From Bedellia somnulentella (taxonomy: Eukaryota; Arthropoda; Insecta; Lepidoptera; Bedelliidae), in contig OY755178.1 of the NCBI GenBank assembly GCA_963576735.1, positions 12,524,001 to 12,588,000 of the forward strand: a stretch of DNA of 64,000 nucleotides, given 5' to 3'. Under the pieces are notes generated by a model. The model was not told the DNA's origin, ran no database searches, and was given only the letters and a program-made list of their open reading frames with translations. Position numbers and translations under genes: made by a program. Below, piece by piece: positions 43,067-54,409 of the stretch. Each line of letters starts with the position of its first letter. The first letter of the stretch is position 1.

Positions 43067-44159
43067 ATTAGAATAGACTGAAATAGGAATGAGATAGCAG
43101 TTTTCGCTAAAGAGATGCAAAAATCCAGACTGACAAACCAGACTAAAATTATTAATGCGGATGCTATCTGTTCAAAACTTTCAATCGATACTTATCGTCT
43201 CAATTAGAACAACACTACTTGAATGAAAATAATATAGGTATAGCAATGTATGTTCATTACAACTAATTTGGTATGTTATGGCGAGATATATTAATAATCC
43301 TATAAGAGACGAAAGATACATTTATTTATAACACGGACTTATCCCAAATTTTCCATCAAATAATATTCCACCTATAATAAAAGGCAAAGAACAAACAGTT
43401 TATATAAACTTTTGACACCTGTTTCATAAACTTTTTAAACATATATATGACTGCTGTAAAAACCTAAAGGGAGGCATACGCTACTGTACCTCCGGAGTGC
43501 ATTGCAAAGATGCGCTGACGAGCGCAAGAAATGAAACCGGTCGACACGTGCGGCGACTGCCTCGTAGACTTGCTAATAGCTTGCCAAAACAACCCGCTGC
43601 ACAACCCCAATTAAATATAATGCACTTATTATACTAAATACTAAGCGTCAAATATCAAATTAGGCGCCACTCCGGAATTTAAATTACGCGCGAATTGAGA
43701 CAATTTTGTGTCTACGTGTTTTTTGTTTGCGTTGCACGTTGTTTAGTTACATGATTTGCAATTTTGCAACCGCTAAAAACCTAAAATTTGTATGTTAAAA
43801 CGGTGTATTTTTTAAGATACATGAATTCGTGATTAAGGAACCTATATGCCCTAATTATATATCCTTAATTATGTAACGTTACAATCTAAATTACATAACA
43901 CTAGAATTTAAAATTCCAACATATATCATTAAATTGTATCTTGTTAAACTAGATGAACAAGTATTTCAATGAATGTATTGAAGTAATTAGTAGACAAATA
44001 AAATTTCATGATACCTATATGCAGAGTTTTAGTATTAATAATAATATAAAATAATAGCCAATTTTGGAAGTTGAAAGGGGAAAAGTTAAGATAGTAAAAT
44101 AAAGAATACAGGTTGATCCAAACATGACTCATCAAAAATCGCTTAAAAAGCTTCAAAAT
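43067..44159. other. Unassigned AT-rich DNA
   Basis: No feature is recognised, apart from a GC-richer patch at 43490-43600. Confidence 0.4.
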
Positions 44160-44170
44160 ACTAAGGCCCC

Positions 44171-47100
44171 GAAGTCCCCGAGTCTACCGAAAATGGCGGT
44201 CAATCCATTCCACACTAGGCGGAAGCAAATACCAACGTAGGCATGGGCAGCAGCATGCCTGCGATAAAACTTCCGCCACTGGCATTTTACTTTTATGGCT
44301 GCGACGAAAATCCAACGGCCCTCAATTCCCGGCAGTCCTGCCGGTCCTGGCCATTTTGGCAGCGGTCAGGGTCCCACCGGTAGGGCAGAGGGTGCTAAGA
44401 ATCACCGGGTTAGAAACGGCTGCCAACACCAACTAGACCTGGCTACGTACAATGGACGCACACTGCGGACGGCGGAAAAGATGGAGGAACTCGAGGTGGA
44501 GCTTACCAAGATACGGTGGGATATCCTGGGACTATCAGAAGTCCGAAGAGAGGGGGAGGATACGATAGTCCTGGAATCCGGACACCTGCTCTACTTCAGA
44601 GAGGGAGACCATCAATCCCAAGGCGGCGTTGGCTTTCTCGTCAAAAAGTCTCTCATCAGCAGCATTGTGGAGATCAGCAGTGTGTCGAGCAGGGTAGCAT
44701 ACCTCATTATAAAACTTACTAAGAGATACTCTCTCAAGGTAGTTCAGGTTTATGCACCGACCTCGACTCACGCTGACACAGAAGTCGAAGCGGTATTCGA
44801 AGATATCTCCCGGGCTATCAACGATACCGCAAAGACTCACTTCACGGTTGTTATGGGAGACTTCAACGCCAAAGTGGGAGTACAAGAATGCGACGAAACG
44901 AGGGTAGGTCCACATGGCATTGGCTGCAGGAACCAAAGGGGGCAAATGCTAGTAAACTTTCTCGAGCACCAGGGGTTGTATCTGATGAATACTTTCTTTC
45001 AGAAGCGACCCTAAAGAAAGTGGACCTGGCGAAGCCCCGATGGTCGAACGGCGAACGAGATAGATTTCATTATGACGGATAAGCGGCACATATTTAGAGA
45101 TGTCTCAGTGATTAGTAGGTTTAATACCGGAAGCGATCACCGACTTGTCAGAGGCACTCTAAGTATCAATTACAAGCTCGAGCGCAAACGTCTTATGAGA
45201 TCTACTCTTCGCCCTAACCTGCGCCAATTGCTATCTGGGAGCGAGAACTTCCAAATGGAGCTACAGAACCGTTTCGACTCGCTGGAAACCACAGACGACG
45301 TTAACGAGAAGGCCAACCAGTTGATAGGAGCTCTACGTGAAGTGGGCCACAGACATTTTAAAACGCGGCGCGATGGAAAGGAGTCGAAGCTTTCCCAGGA
45401 GACTCTAGAGCTTATGAGACAAAGACGCGAACTGCCGTATACTCAAGAGCATTCGTCGCAGCATCGGGTTCTGTCCAAGCACATTAAAAAGCTGATTCGA
45501 CGAGCCGACGGCCTCATTGAAGAGGCCATAGAGCGAAACCGGGGGTCCAAAGTGTTCAGTCAGCAGCTTGGACGAAGCCAGCTGACGAAGCTTAAGAGGG
45601 AAGACGGCAGGATCGTTGTCTCGAAGCCGGAGCTTCTCCGTGAAGTTGAGAACTTTTACGGAAGGCTATATGCCAGTCATGCCGCACCACCTGAGGAACA
45701 CGACACCGACCTCAGAGCTCCATTAACTCGCCAATTCACCGAAGATATCCCAGACGTCGACCTGGACGAGATAAGATCGGCCCTGAGACAGCTTAAAAAC
45801 AGCAAAGCTCCGGGTGATGACGGGGTAACGACAGAGCTTCTAAGGGCAGGAGGTACACCTGTACTGAGAGCCCTGGAAGATCTGTTTAACAACGTCATCT
45901 ACAGTGGAACTATTCCGGAGGCGTGGAGCGAGAGCGTCGTGGTCTTGTTCTTCAAAAAAGGAGATAAAACCCTTCTCAAGAACTACAGACCGATCGCGCT
46001 CTTGAGCCACGTATATAAGCTGTTCTCACGGGTCATCTCGAATCGTCTTGCCCAGAGGTTCGACGAGTTCCAGCCCGTGGAGCAGGCTGGGTTTCGAAAA
46101 GGCTTTAGCACCGTAGACCACATCCACACAGTACGGCAGATTATACAGAAAACCGTTGAGTATAATCAGCCGCTGTGTCTAGCATTCGTGGGCTACGAAA
46201 AAGCCTTCGACTCCATCGAAACCTGGGCTGTTCTACAATCCTTACAGCGTTGCCGAATCGACTGGCGCTACATTGAAGTGTTGAGACACTTGTACAATGC
46301 TGTGACCATGACCGTCCAAGTACAGGATCAAAAGACGGAACCCATCCAACTGCAGCGAGGGGTGAGACAGGGGGATGTCATATCCCCGAAACTGTTCACG
46401 AATGCGTTGGAGGACGTCTTCAAGATGATGAACTGGAACGGAAAAGGTATATGTGTCAACGGCGAGTACATCTCACACCTCAGGTTCGCGGACGACATAG
46501 TCGTTATGGCAGAAACGCTAAACTCAGCCTCTCGGCGAGTGGGGCTTGGCATGAACTTGGACAAGACGAAAATCATGTTCAATCGTCTTGTTCAGCCAAG
46601 ACCAGTTCTTGTCGAGGGAGCAGAGCTCGAAGTTGTGCCGGAGTACGTCTACCTAGGTCAGACGCTACGACTCGGTAGAAACAACTTCGACAAAGAGGCT
46701 GCAAGACGCATCCAGCTGGGCTGGGCTGCTTTTGGAAAACTTCGGCATATCTTCTCCTCGGCCATCCCACAATGTCTGAAGACTAAGGGTTTCAACCAGT
46801 GCGTCCTGCCAGTGTTAACGTATGGTGCGGAAACGTGGACACTCACGGCTGGACTAGTCCACAAATTCAAAGTCACTCAAAGAGCGATGGAGCGAGCTAT
46901 GCTCGGCATCACTCTGTTGGATTGCATCAGAAATGACGTGATCCGACAGAGAACTAAAGTGGCCGACGTAGCTCATCGGATCAGCAAGTTGAAGTGGCAG
47001 TGGGCTGGTCACATCTGCCGAAGAACCGGTAACCGCTGGGGAAGACGAGTTCTTGAGTGGAGACCACGCACTGGCAGACGAAGTCCGCTGGACCGACAAC

Positions 47101-47241
47101 CTAAAGCAGTGAGTGGAAAGCAGGGAGTGGAAAGCTGGCCGGGAGTGGTTGGATGAGGCTGGCCGAGGATAGGAAGAGGTGGCGCGCCATGGGAGATGCC
47201 TATGTCCAGCAGTGGACGAGTGTGGGCTGATGATGATGATG
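44171..47241 (+). mobile_element. RTE-type LINE, near full length, inactivated
   Basis: The element holds a short 5' UTR, one pol frame and a (TGA)n-like 3' end (GCTGATGATGATGATG). ACTAAGGCCCC at 44160-44170 and ACTAAGTCCCC at 47242-47252 are an 11-bp target duplication with one mismatch. The high GC content contrasts with the AT-rich surroundings. Confidence 0.85.
44295..47156 (+). pseudogene. RTE-clade endonuclease/reverse transcriptase, inactivated
   Basis: One frame encodes an APE-type endonuclease then RT. Endonuclease residues are visible: TYNGRT (N53), LSEVRREG (E82), VYAP, MGDFNAKVG (D189, N191) and SDHR (280-283). RT blocks follow: NSKAPGDDG, NYRPIALLS, GFRKGFS, GVRQGDVISPKLF and FADD (731-734). 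The C-terminus has TYGAETW and WAGHICRR. Lesions: an in-frame TAA at 45012-45014 (codon 240, from a CAA-like codon by context); motif A reads FVGYEKAFD, where codon 633 (GGC, 46191-46193) replaces the catalytic Asp; roughly a dozen or more residues appear deleted in frame between AETL and NSASRR; and the C-terminal tail is frame-shifted after about 47090. The end RLAEDRKRWRAMGDAYVQQW lies in another frame at 47153-47230. Confidence 0.88.
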
Positions 47242-47252
47242 ACTAAGTCCCC

Positions 47253-47737
47253 TGTGACGACTCCGGTAGTAAGAAATAGGTTAATGCTATTTTATCCAAT
47301 ACTATAAAGCTCAAATTTTTTCATCAAGAGCGTGAAATTACGATGTAAAAGTGAACGCATTAATTATGTTCTAAAATATTTTTCCGCATACATAGGTCGT
47401 GTTTTTCTACACTCACAATGACTCTTTGTCTAGTCAGTTCATCAAGAGTACCTATGTATGTTACGCTTTCTAAGCACGACTTCTTATCTGTTGAAATCGC
47501 AGAACGCCGTAATTAGTGCACATTTCTTAACCACCTGTTTTTTTGTAGTCACAAAAATTCACGTAAGAGTTAATTGTATGATTTATTTACTTTATTGCTA
47601 ATTCAATTCAATGGGTAATAACAGGAATACTTACTTTATAAAAAATATCGTAATTTAAAAAAGTGAGACAAAGGTTACCCATGGTCAAGAAAATTTAGTA
47701 TGACACCATCATGTTCACAATCATTAGTTTCTATTAC
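47253..47737. other. Unassigned AT-rich DNA
   Basis: No feature is recognised in this stretch. Confidence 0.4.
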
Positions 47738-47748
47738 AATTCTCATAT

Positions 47749-47874
47749 TCATAAATAAAAGATGTTATTAAAGGAAAGAAAAATTTCGACACTGGCGGGG
47801 TTTGAACCCGCGACCTTCGGGTATACGCCAGTGTCGAAATTTTTCTTTCCTTTAATAACATCTTTTATTTATGA
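47749..47874. repeat. Perfect 49-bp inverted repeat with tRNA T-arm loop
   Basis: Arms 47749-47797 and 47826-47874 are exact reverse complements around a 28-base loop. On the minus strand the loop and inner arm read as the 3' half of a tRNA: CCCGAAGGTCGCGGGTTCAA forms the end of an anticodon arm, the variable loop and the T arm. Then comes the acceptor strand CAGTGTC and a T-rich run like a Pol III terminator. The other arm supplies the matching GACACTG. The D arm and most of the anticodon arm are missing, so this is not a working tRNA gene. Confidence 0.85.
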
Positions 47875-47919
47875 GTAATAATCCCCACATGAGGAATTCA
47901 TGTCAAAAAACATTAAATT
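47751..47919. mobile_element. Candidate retroposed insert carrying the inverted repeat
   Basis: The 13-bp sequence AATTCTCATATTC occurs at 47738-47750 and again at 47920-47932, bounding 169 bp that contain almost all of the inverted repeat. The plus-strand 3' side ends in GTCAAAAAACATTAAATT, a weak A-rich tail. This fits a retroposition target duplication, although a local duplication cannot be excluded. Confidence 0.5.
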
Positions 47920-47932
47920 AATTCTCATATTC

Positions 47933-49829
47933 TTCAGTTTTCTTATAGTTGCTCTTCGCAATTTTCGAATATGAATATGTTTTCAATCATGCATAAGTAA
48001 TGATGTCTGCTACAGTAGTGATGAATTTCAGTTGCTTAAAATACGGAATAAATAATGAATTAATAAGAGTTAATCTTAGTCATAATCCCATAATCCGTGC
48101 TGGTATCACTTCTAACCGTATTTGTTCAGTAGTCAAAAGTCCTTGCATATGCCAAATTCGAAACAAAGGTAACAACCTCTCAACACGAAAAACAGGTCTA
48201 TTACGGAGACAATTCTCATAAAGGTATTGCCAGAGTACGTGTTTAACACATGTTTTGGTAGTACAAATAGTGAGTAGGAGCGCGTAGTGGCGTGTGAAAG
48301 CACGGCCCGGAGTGACAATAGACAGCGTACTCACTTGTTCGATATAAAGGCTCTATACACTACACTATTGTGGATTCGGTGTGATTGTGTAACGCGTTCG
48401 ATAATTATGTTGGTGCGTGGGAGGCTTCATGGGAAAATTCAAAGCCACTAAGTGACCGTAGAGCTCCCTTCGTGTTTAAAAGCATACCAAACAATGTAGA
48501 GTCGCCACACTTTGCAGAAAACTTTTTCAGATATTTCATTATTAAGTCATTAAAGAGGATACTATTAAATTAAAAAAACAAGAACTTTGTGAGTATAAAT
48601 ACGAATTTCAAAGAGTTTTTAAACTAAACCATATACAAAAATTTATTTTAATTCTTCTTTTATTTAATTCATACACTTCAATCCATATTCCTAAAACAAA
48701 TTACAAACAGCGTGTAAGCAAACGCAAATACCGTATTCCATACTCCAGTTAAATATATTGACTAACGCTCAAACGAATGTATTAAATCAAGCTTGTTCTG
48801 TCTCCACGCCTACGAAGACTTGTTCCCTTCAGACGAAATATAGTTTCTTTTGTGAGGCATTGTGTGACGCGTCGATACATTTAGTTTACATCTCCACTCC
48901 AATAGTTCATCACTTTAATGTATGCTTAATGGTGATAGGTGACAGCTATATAGAGCGTTGCTTTCAACCCTCTACTTAAAGACTACATAGCGGGAATCGA
49001 AACATGACATATTTTACAAACTTATTTCAAAAACATCTTTAATACAAGGATACCTTAACGACATTATGGACGGCTTTAAATCCTAAATAAAGCTGTGAGC
49101 GTTTTGGAATTAGCAATCCCTTATACAATTTTGGTCAACAAAGGTCACCTAAAAAACCCAAAATCCTTAGCAGTAGTACGATTCGCTGGGAAGTAATACG
49201 ATAGTGTTATTCTAAACTGACACAACTGATAATTTACTGAATAGTAAAGGATGCCATTAACAAAGTATTTTTTCAGGAGCCAGGCAGAGTGTTAGTAACT
49301 AGTTTTTAGTTAAAAAGTGACGATAAAACCAAGCAATAAAATATTGACCTTTCTAGAAAAAATATGGGGAAATAATTTGTTACATTAATTAACCTATTTA
49401 ATTTACTCAACAAAGGGCTTGAAATAGCTCCTATTAAAAATCAGTCCTATGCGAAACGGCAGTCAGGTGAAATAAATTAACACGAATTTAACACAGTAAA
49501 TAATTGTTCTCATTAGTTTTCGGAACATAAAGCATTACTCTGATTTCAGTGTTTTTTGGATCGATCGTTATAGCGTGTGGCACGCAGCTTGCCACTGGGT
49601 ACTAGTTCATATGTTGAAGAATATGAATTTGAATTTGGAAGTAAGCACAATAAGTTATTTTTATTAACTTTTGTTTGCTTAGACTAGAGGCATTAATTTT
49701 TCCATAGCAAATATTAGATATTCCATAGCATATGTTACTATATAATGTATTTTTTAAAGATGAATTTATTTACTACATTCAGCGGTTTAGAATGATTTTC
49801 AATTAAAAATAGTTTTATATTGAACTAGC
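47933..49829. other. Unassigned AT-rich DNA
   Basis: Open frames of 60-85 codons at 48000-48570 and 48758-48979 show no domain. No named repeat is recognised. Confidence 0.4.
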
Positions 49830-50340
49830 TTCCACCCGCAGCTTCGCATTCTCAGTTTTTGGACTTCAAAAGTGGAGGTGGTTCCGATTTCGTCGGCGTC
49901 GCGATGTTTCTAATATTTTGTAGTATGGATTGCATCCTATTGTCCGGTCAGAATCTGATGCCGAAATTCTGTAGAAATCAAAGGAACTCTTCGAATATCA
50001 TAGAGTTCTTATCAAATATTATATCTTTTCTGAAAAGAGTTCATAAGAACAATATGAATCTATTTACAATGATGTTCCTACTGAAATACGTGATGAAGTT
50101 ATTCATCTGTGAATCTGGGCGCCGGATGGACGTGGCGCAAACTCTTTGCATACCAAGCGAGCTGGTTCCGACACTCGTCGAATTAATTCTGCCCCCGGTC
50201 GTAACTCTTCGATGCGCCTCGTAAATTCCCGGCTATTTATGTGGCAACACCAGCCCACCTTCAAGAAACATTGTTCTTTCTTAGATACAATAGTGATAGC
50301 CAAATGTGGCCTACGATGTGGGGTTGCAAGGTTCGCCTGA
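49830..50340 (+). repeat. Possible fragment of a common lepidopteran repeat
   Basis: GAACTAGCTTCCACCCGCAG and CTTCGCATTCTC near 49823-49855 match the characteristic start of an abundant moth and butterfly repeat (CTAGCTTCCGCCCGC type). The following 121-codon open frame (49859-50224) has no domain. Confidence 0.4.
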
Positions 50341-50758
50341 ATTATTCATGACTGCTGATGAAGACATCCTTCTCTGTATTTAACGTTTAATGGACTGTTT
50401 CTTTGGGGTTAGTAGGAAACTTACATTCATTTCTTTTTGGATATTTATGTTTAATATTGTAAATACCAGAAGCGGTGATCATAAAGAGGTTCTTATTTAT
50501 GTACTTATAACAATATTATTTTATTAACCTGATCTCTCGTGAACAAAGCAAATGATACAATTATAAGAGTTTTATGATTTGGATTGAAAGAATTTCCAAA
50601 TAGCTGCTATTCACAAGGTGGGTTTGACTAAGTATTCGGTGAAGGCCGCTAAAAACTGATGGGTAAAAGCAGCCCAAAACCGTCCGTTGTAGATGTAAGG
50701 GGAAATCTTTTGGCTGATATGAGAATGTCTAAATTATTTTTATTATTTAATTTAGATG

Positions 50759-50942
50759 TGACTAACGGTATTGGGGCTTTTAAGGGAACATTGGGCGATG
50801 CGGTTGGAGACCCATCACCAACAACCTTCATTTACCATCTTTTCCCCACTCAACTTTCCAAAAGTGGCTGAGGAATTTCTAATTCCTTAGCTCTCGCTAA
50901 CCCTTCAAGGGATTTATAGCCGTGAGTATATGTATGTGTGTA
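50759..50942 (+). mobile_element. SINE-A copy, 5'-truncated
   Basis: It starts at GACTAACGGTATTGGGGC and ends at GCCGTGAGTATATGTATG. No target duplication was found. Confidence 0.85.
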
Positions 50943-50999
50943 TTTGATATTAATCGACCCTTTAACAAAACGGATAAGTATGCAATGATACACGAAAAT

Positions 51000-51524
51000 A
51001 TGAATATTATCTATTTCAACTAGGAATAGTGTCGCGAGAGGGCACGCGAGGCACGCGGCAGGCGGACCGCGGTGGCTCGCGGTGACGCCGCTGTTTGAAG
51101 TTCCCAGGCGATAGCCGCTATCTCTTGTCAACACTCCGCTGTTTGTTCCAACTAAAACACCATAAACTTCATATTTATCATCCTTATAACAAGCCAATCT
51201 CGACCTTCCACCAAATCGTTAAGCATCCTTTTCCAAACGCCCAATATCGGCTGTCGATATGGCTTATTGTCTCCTACAGACACACGACACTTATCTATCG
51301 ATACAATTGAGTTCGTTCTAGTGAAGTCACGCGTCATTCACCTGTTTGTGTTTGTACTCTGACAAGTGTCATGTCATTGCATAGTTAGATATATGTCTTT
51401 TCCAAATCACCATTTACGATGTCCCATTAATTTCAAGCTACAACGATGCTTTATCCTGCATGTTTTTAAAATGACAAAGCTTTTAGTGAATCTTTCGTCT
51501 AGAACTCTTAAAATACTCTCAAAC
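51000..51524. other. Unassigned DNA, GC-rich patch
   Basis: A CpG-rich patch lies at 51028-51090. No gene, splice pattern or named repeat is visible. Confidence 0.35.
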
Positions 51525-51887
51525 TCAACTCAAACGTTCACGCCGTATATACCCCAAGGAGTTGGCAGAGGTACTAATACTTCTGAACATCACGTGACAT
51601 TGTCACCTTGTGTTCCGAGTACCCACGTTTTGCAAGGACCGTGTACTCACGTGATAGGGGGCAGGCCTATCGCCGTTTTATACGAACACTCTGCCACATA
51701 ACAAAAAACAACTTAATCATGTAAGTTTCCTCACGATGTTTTCCCTCACCGTTAACAAAACAACCATAATAAATTAGCCACACATATAAATTTAGATAAG
51801 ACAAAATCGTTAAGCCCCTACCCGGGATTTGAACCCTCATCGTTTGCACGATAAGCGATCTACCCCCTGAGCTATTACGGTTGTTCA
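51525..51887 (-). mobile_element. SINE-B full-length copy, (CTCAA) tail
   Basis: The tail is CTCAAACTCAACTCAAACG, followed by the whole body and a well-kept head. On the minus strand the A box is TAGCTCAGGGGGTAGA and the B box GGGTTCAAATCCCGGG. This is the best tRNA-like head in the window. Confidence 0.88.
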
Positions 51888-52769
51888 AAATAGGTGATCA
51901 AAAGGTGTTTAAAGGTTGGTCAGTACTTTAAGGCTCAACACCAAGTTCGTTGGTGTTACTAGTGTAGTTAGCTCAGAATAGCGCAATGCACCTGCCGTGA
52001 GCTGGCCACATGCCGCAGCCAAGGTCGGCTCGTATAGGTCACAGGGCCATCTTGCCACCTGAGCCGCATTGCTTTTGCACTAGGTTCAAGGACTGGTGTG
52101 CTGAAATATTTATGCTAACGTTTTTATATAAATAGAAATGATGATGCGGTAACGTTGCAGTTGTGATACAAAGGAACAAATGTATTGTACTGGAGTTTCA
52201 AATAGTACGTTGTGAACACTGTTCGAGTGTTGGGAGCCATAAAAGGACAATATATCAAACTATATATCTACATGTTTACTCTTAATATAGTTAAATTGAT
52301 TATATAAATAGGTTTTCGCCAAACATTTATATTTTGAGTTTCAATTTATGTCATCCAATGACTTTTTAACAGCAACACCCCATTTCTTGAGCGACGTTAA
52401 TGGCAAAATTGGTGAAAAGAGACAGCTTATTTAATGCAATAGCTTCAGGCAATGCGGTTTGTTTTCACTAACCATATTTTTATCTAACTCTTTGTCCAAT
52501 ATCATACGCAAATCAAAACTGGACAAACTTTCAAGCTTTTGTTAATTTTCTTTGCATTTTATAGTTCTATGAATTCATTTCAGGTTTATGAATCAGTATA
52601 TAGTAGCCTATTAAAACATGCTGTATTTCTGAATCAAAATGAAGAATGTCGGTAGTGTCGTAAGTGCATCTAATTCGGTGTACCGTCTGCAGCAGTCCGC
52701 GCATCGTTCGTTTTGTTTGATCCGAGACGTCTCGACACCCGCGACGACGCGACAATCCGGTGATGTCTC
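51888..52769. other. Unassigned DNA
   Basis: No gene is recognised. A less AT-rich segment at 52650-52770 precedes the satellite. Confidence 0.4.
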
Positions 52770-52862
52770 ATGCACCCATACACACATACATACACACCCA
52801 TACACACATACATACATGCCCATACACCAATTCACCTACAGCCATCCATGCACCCATACAGC
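52770..52862 (+). repeat. CATACACA-type microsatellite
   Basis: An imperfect tandem array of CCCATACACACATACATA-like units. It creates the His/Thr-rich open frame that spans it, which is not a gene. Confidence 0.8.
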
Positions 52863-53139
52863 CAAACGCCCGAGCGCTCGTTTCCTTTCTTTCGCAGTTC
52901 GCGCTATTCAAGGTTTGTTTATTTATGTCCTGTGTATATTTAAATTTTACTTACACCATTCTCGCTGGGGATTTATGACAATTGTTCGAGTAACATACGT
53001 TGACGCTGCTACGTTTTGTTCCCACTGTCTGTCTCATTTCAATTATGAGTTGTTTAAATGTTTCAGCAATTTATTTGAAGTGAGAATACTGAAATAGTTT
53101 TCCGAAATGAATTTAAGTGATTGATCTATGTATCTGGAG

Positions 53140-53245
53140 AGCTATCAACAACCATCCTTTGTTTAACCATTTTATCCGACTCAACTTCTATAGATTACTA
53201 AAGAATTTTTAATTCTAGGGCTACGCTAAATATATGTATATAATT
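53140..53245 (+). repeat. Diverged SINE-A 3' half
   Basis: CAACAACCATCCTTTGTTTA, AACCATTTTATCCGACTCAA and an AATATATGTATATAAT end follow the SINE-A order with many changes. Confidence 0.45.
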
Positions 53246-53338
53246 AAAATGTTGAGGCAATTCACCGACCTACCTGCGTAAAATGTTTAGAAGATCATAA
53301 TTTACATTATAGGTAAAAATTATTCCAACACATAGAGG

Positions 53339-53578
53339 CCGCGTAGTGCCGGCTTAGAATGTCACTACCCCTTTTTACCCACGTGTGTTGTAGGAGGTAA
53401 CTAAGGGTATGGGGCTTTTTAAGTGGATTTTGGGCGATGCGGTTGGAAACCTATCACCAACAGAACTTTATTTCTACCATCTTGTTCTATATCAATTCCC
53501 AAATGTGGCTGAGGAGTTTCCAGCTCTGAAACTCTAGCTACCCCTTATAGGGATATATGGCTGTGAGTATTTGTATGT
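53339..53578 (+). mobile_element. SINE-A copy, near full length
   Basis: The copy runs from GTAGTGCCGGCTTAGAATG to GGCTGTGAGTATTTGTATG, with moderate divergence. A 9-bp target duplication (ACATAGAGG) is at 53330-53338 and 53579-53587. Confidence 0.85.
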
Positions 53579-53639
53579 ACATAGAGGAAAAGATACAATT
53601 GTGGATCAAGAGACAAAAAGTTTATAAAATCAGTCCAAA

Positions 53640-53752
53640 TGGTTATTACGAAGGCCAAAGTCCGTAGTGAAAAGAATAAAAGAGCATGTATGAGAAGAAT
53701 GATGAATGTAACAGAAGCAAGAGAGATTTGCCTAGATCGTACAAAGTGGTGA
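53640..53752 (+). pseudogene. LINE C-terminal remnant
   Basis: Translation shows VRSEKNKRACMRRMMN followed by VTEAREICLDRTKW and a stop at 53750-53752. It is the same conserved C-terminus as at 11319 and 28250. Only the last 40 or so codons survive. Confidence 0.6.
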
Positions 53753-54155
53753 GTATAAGTAAGTAAATGGTACAGAAAACTTTGACCCATTCATAACTAG
53801 CAAAACATCTGAATGTACAATATAAAGTATATGAGTACAGACTAATCTGAAAAGAAGTTAAAATAAAATATGATCGATTAACTCGTACAGTCATAGTAAT
53901 TTTCAAGGTAGACGTAAAGAGAGAGAGGTAGAGGTAAATCCTGACCGTGCTTTCCATCAAGGAAACTTATTGTGATTGTGTAAAGTTCAACTTTTGCCGC
54001 GACCCGGTTTTTATTCAACCCAATGGAGCATGGCATGACAAACTATATCATTTGTTTCGATATGGATTCACTCCAAATCCATTATGATATTCACAAAGCT
54101 GTAATTTTATTTAATGGAATATAGTTAAAAAAATCATTTCTAAGTACATTTTGTA

Positions 54156-54401
54156 ATACATACATACATATACTCACGGCTATATTTCCCTAGAAGGAGT
54201 AGCCAGAGCTAAGGAATTATAAATTCCTCAGCCACTTTTGGAAGTTGAGTGGGGAAAATATGGTAAAATAAAGGTTTTTGGTGATGGGTCTCCAACCGCA
54301 TCGCCCAAAAATCCAATAAAAAGCCCCAATACCTTAGTTGCCTCTTACGACACCCGTGGGTAGAAAGGGGTAGCGACATTCTAAGCCGGCACTACATGGC
54401 A
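54156..54401 (-). mobile_element. SINE-A copy, near full length, minus strand
   Basis: It runs from (CATA)n through TACTCACGGCTATATTTCCC to AAGCCGGCACTACATGG. An 8-bp duplication (ATTTTGTA, 54148-54155 and 54402-54409) flanks it, allowing one base of slack. It lies about 0.6 kb from the plus-strand copy at 53339. Confidence 0.88.
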
Positions 54402-54409
54402 ATTTTGTA

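Noticed and set aside
45072..47156. Independent host gene starting at the ATG at 45072
   Set aside because: It is in the same frame as the upstream endonuclease and is separated only by one TAA codon. Motifs on both sides belong to one RTE pol.
47790..47835. Functional tRNA gene at the 47.8-kb hairpin
   Set aside because: Only the T arm, variable loop and acceptor stem are present. The D arm and most of the anticodon arm are missing.
52639..53097. 152-codon plus-strand frame as a secreted or His-rich protein
   Set aside because: Its centre is the CATACACA satellite, which has no stops in this frame. Flanking codons show no domain.
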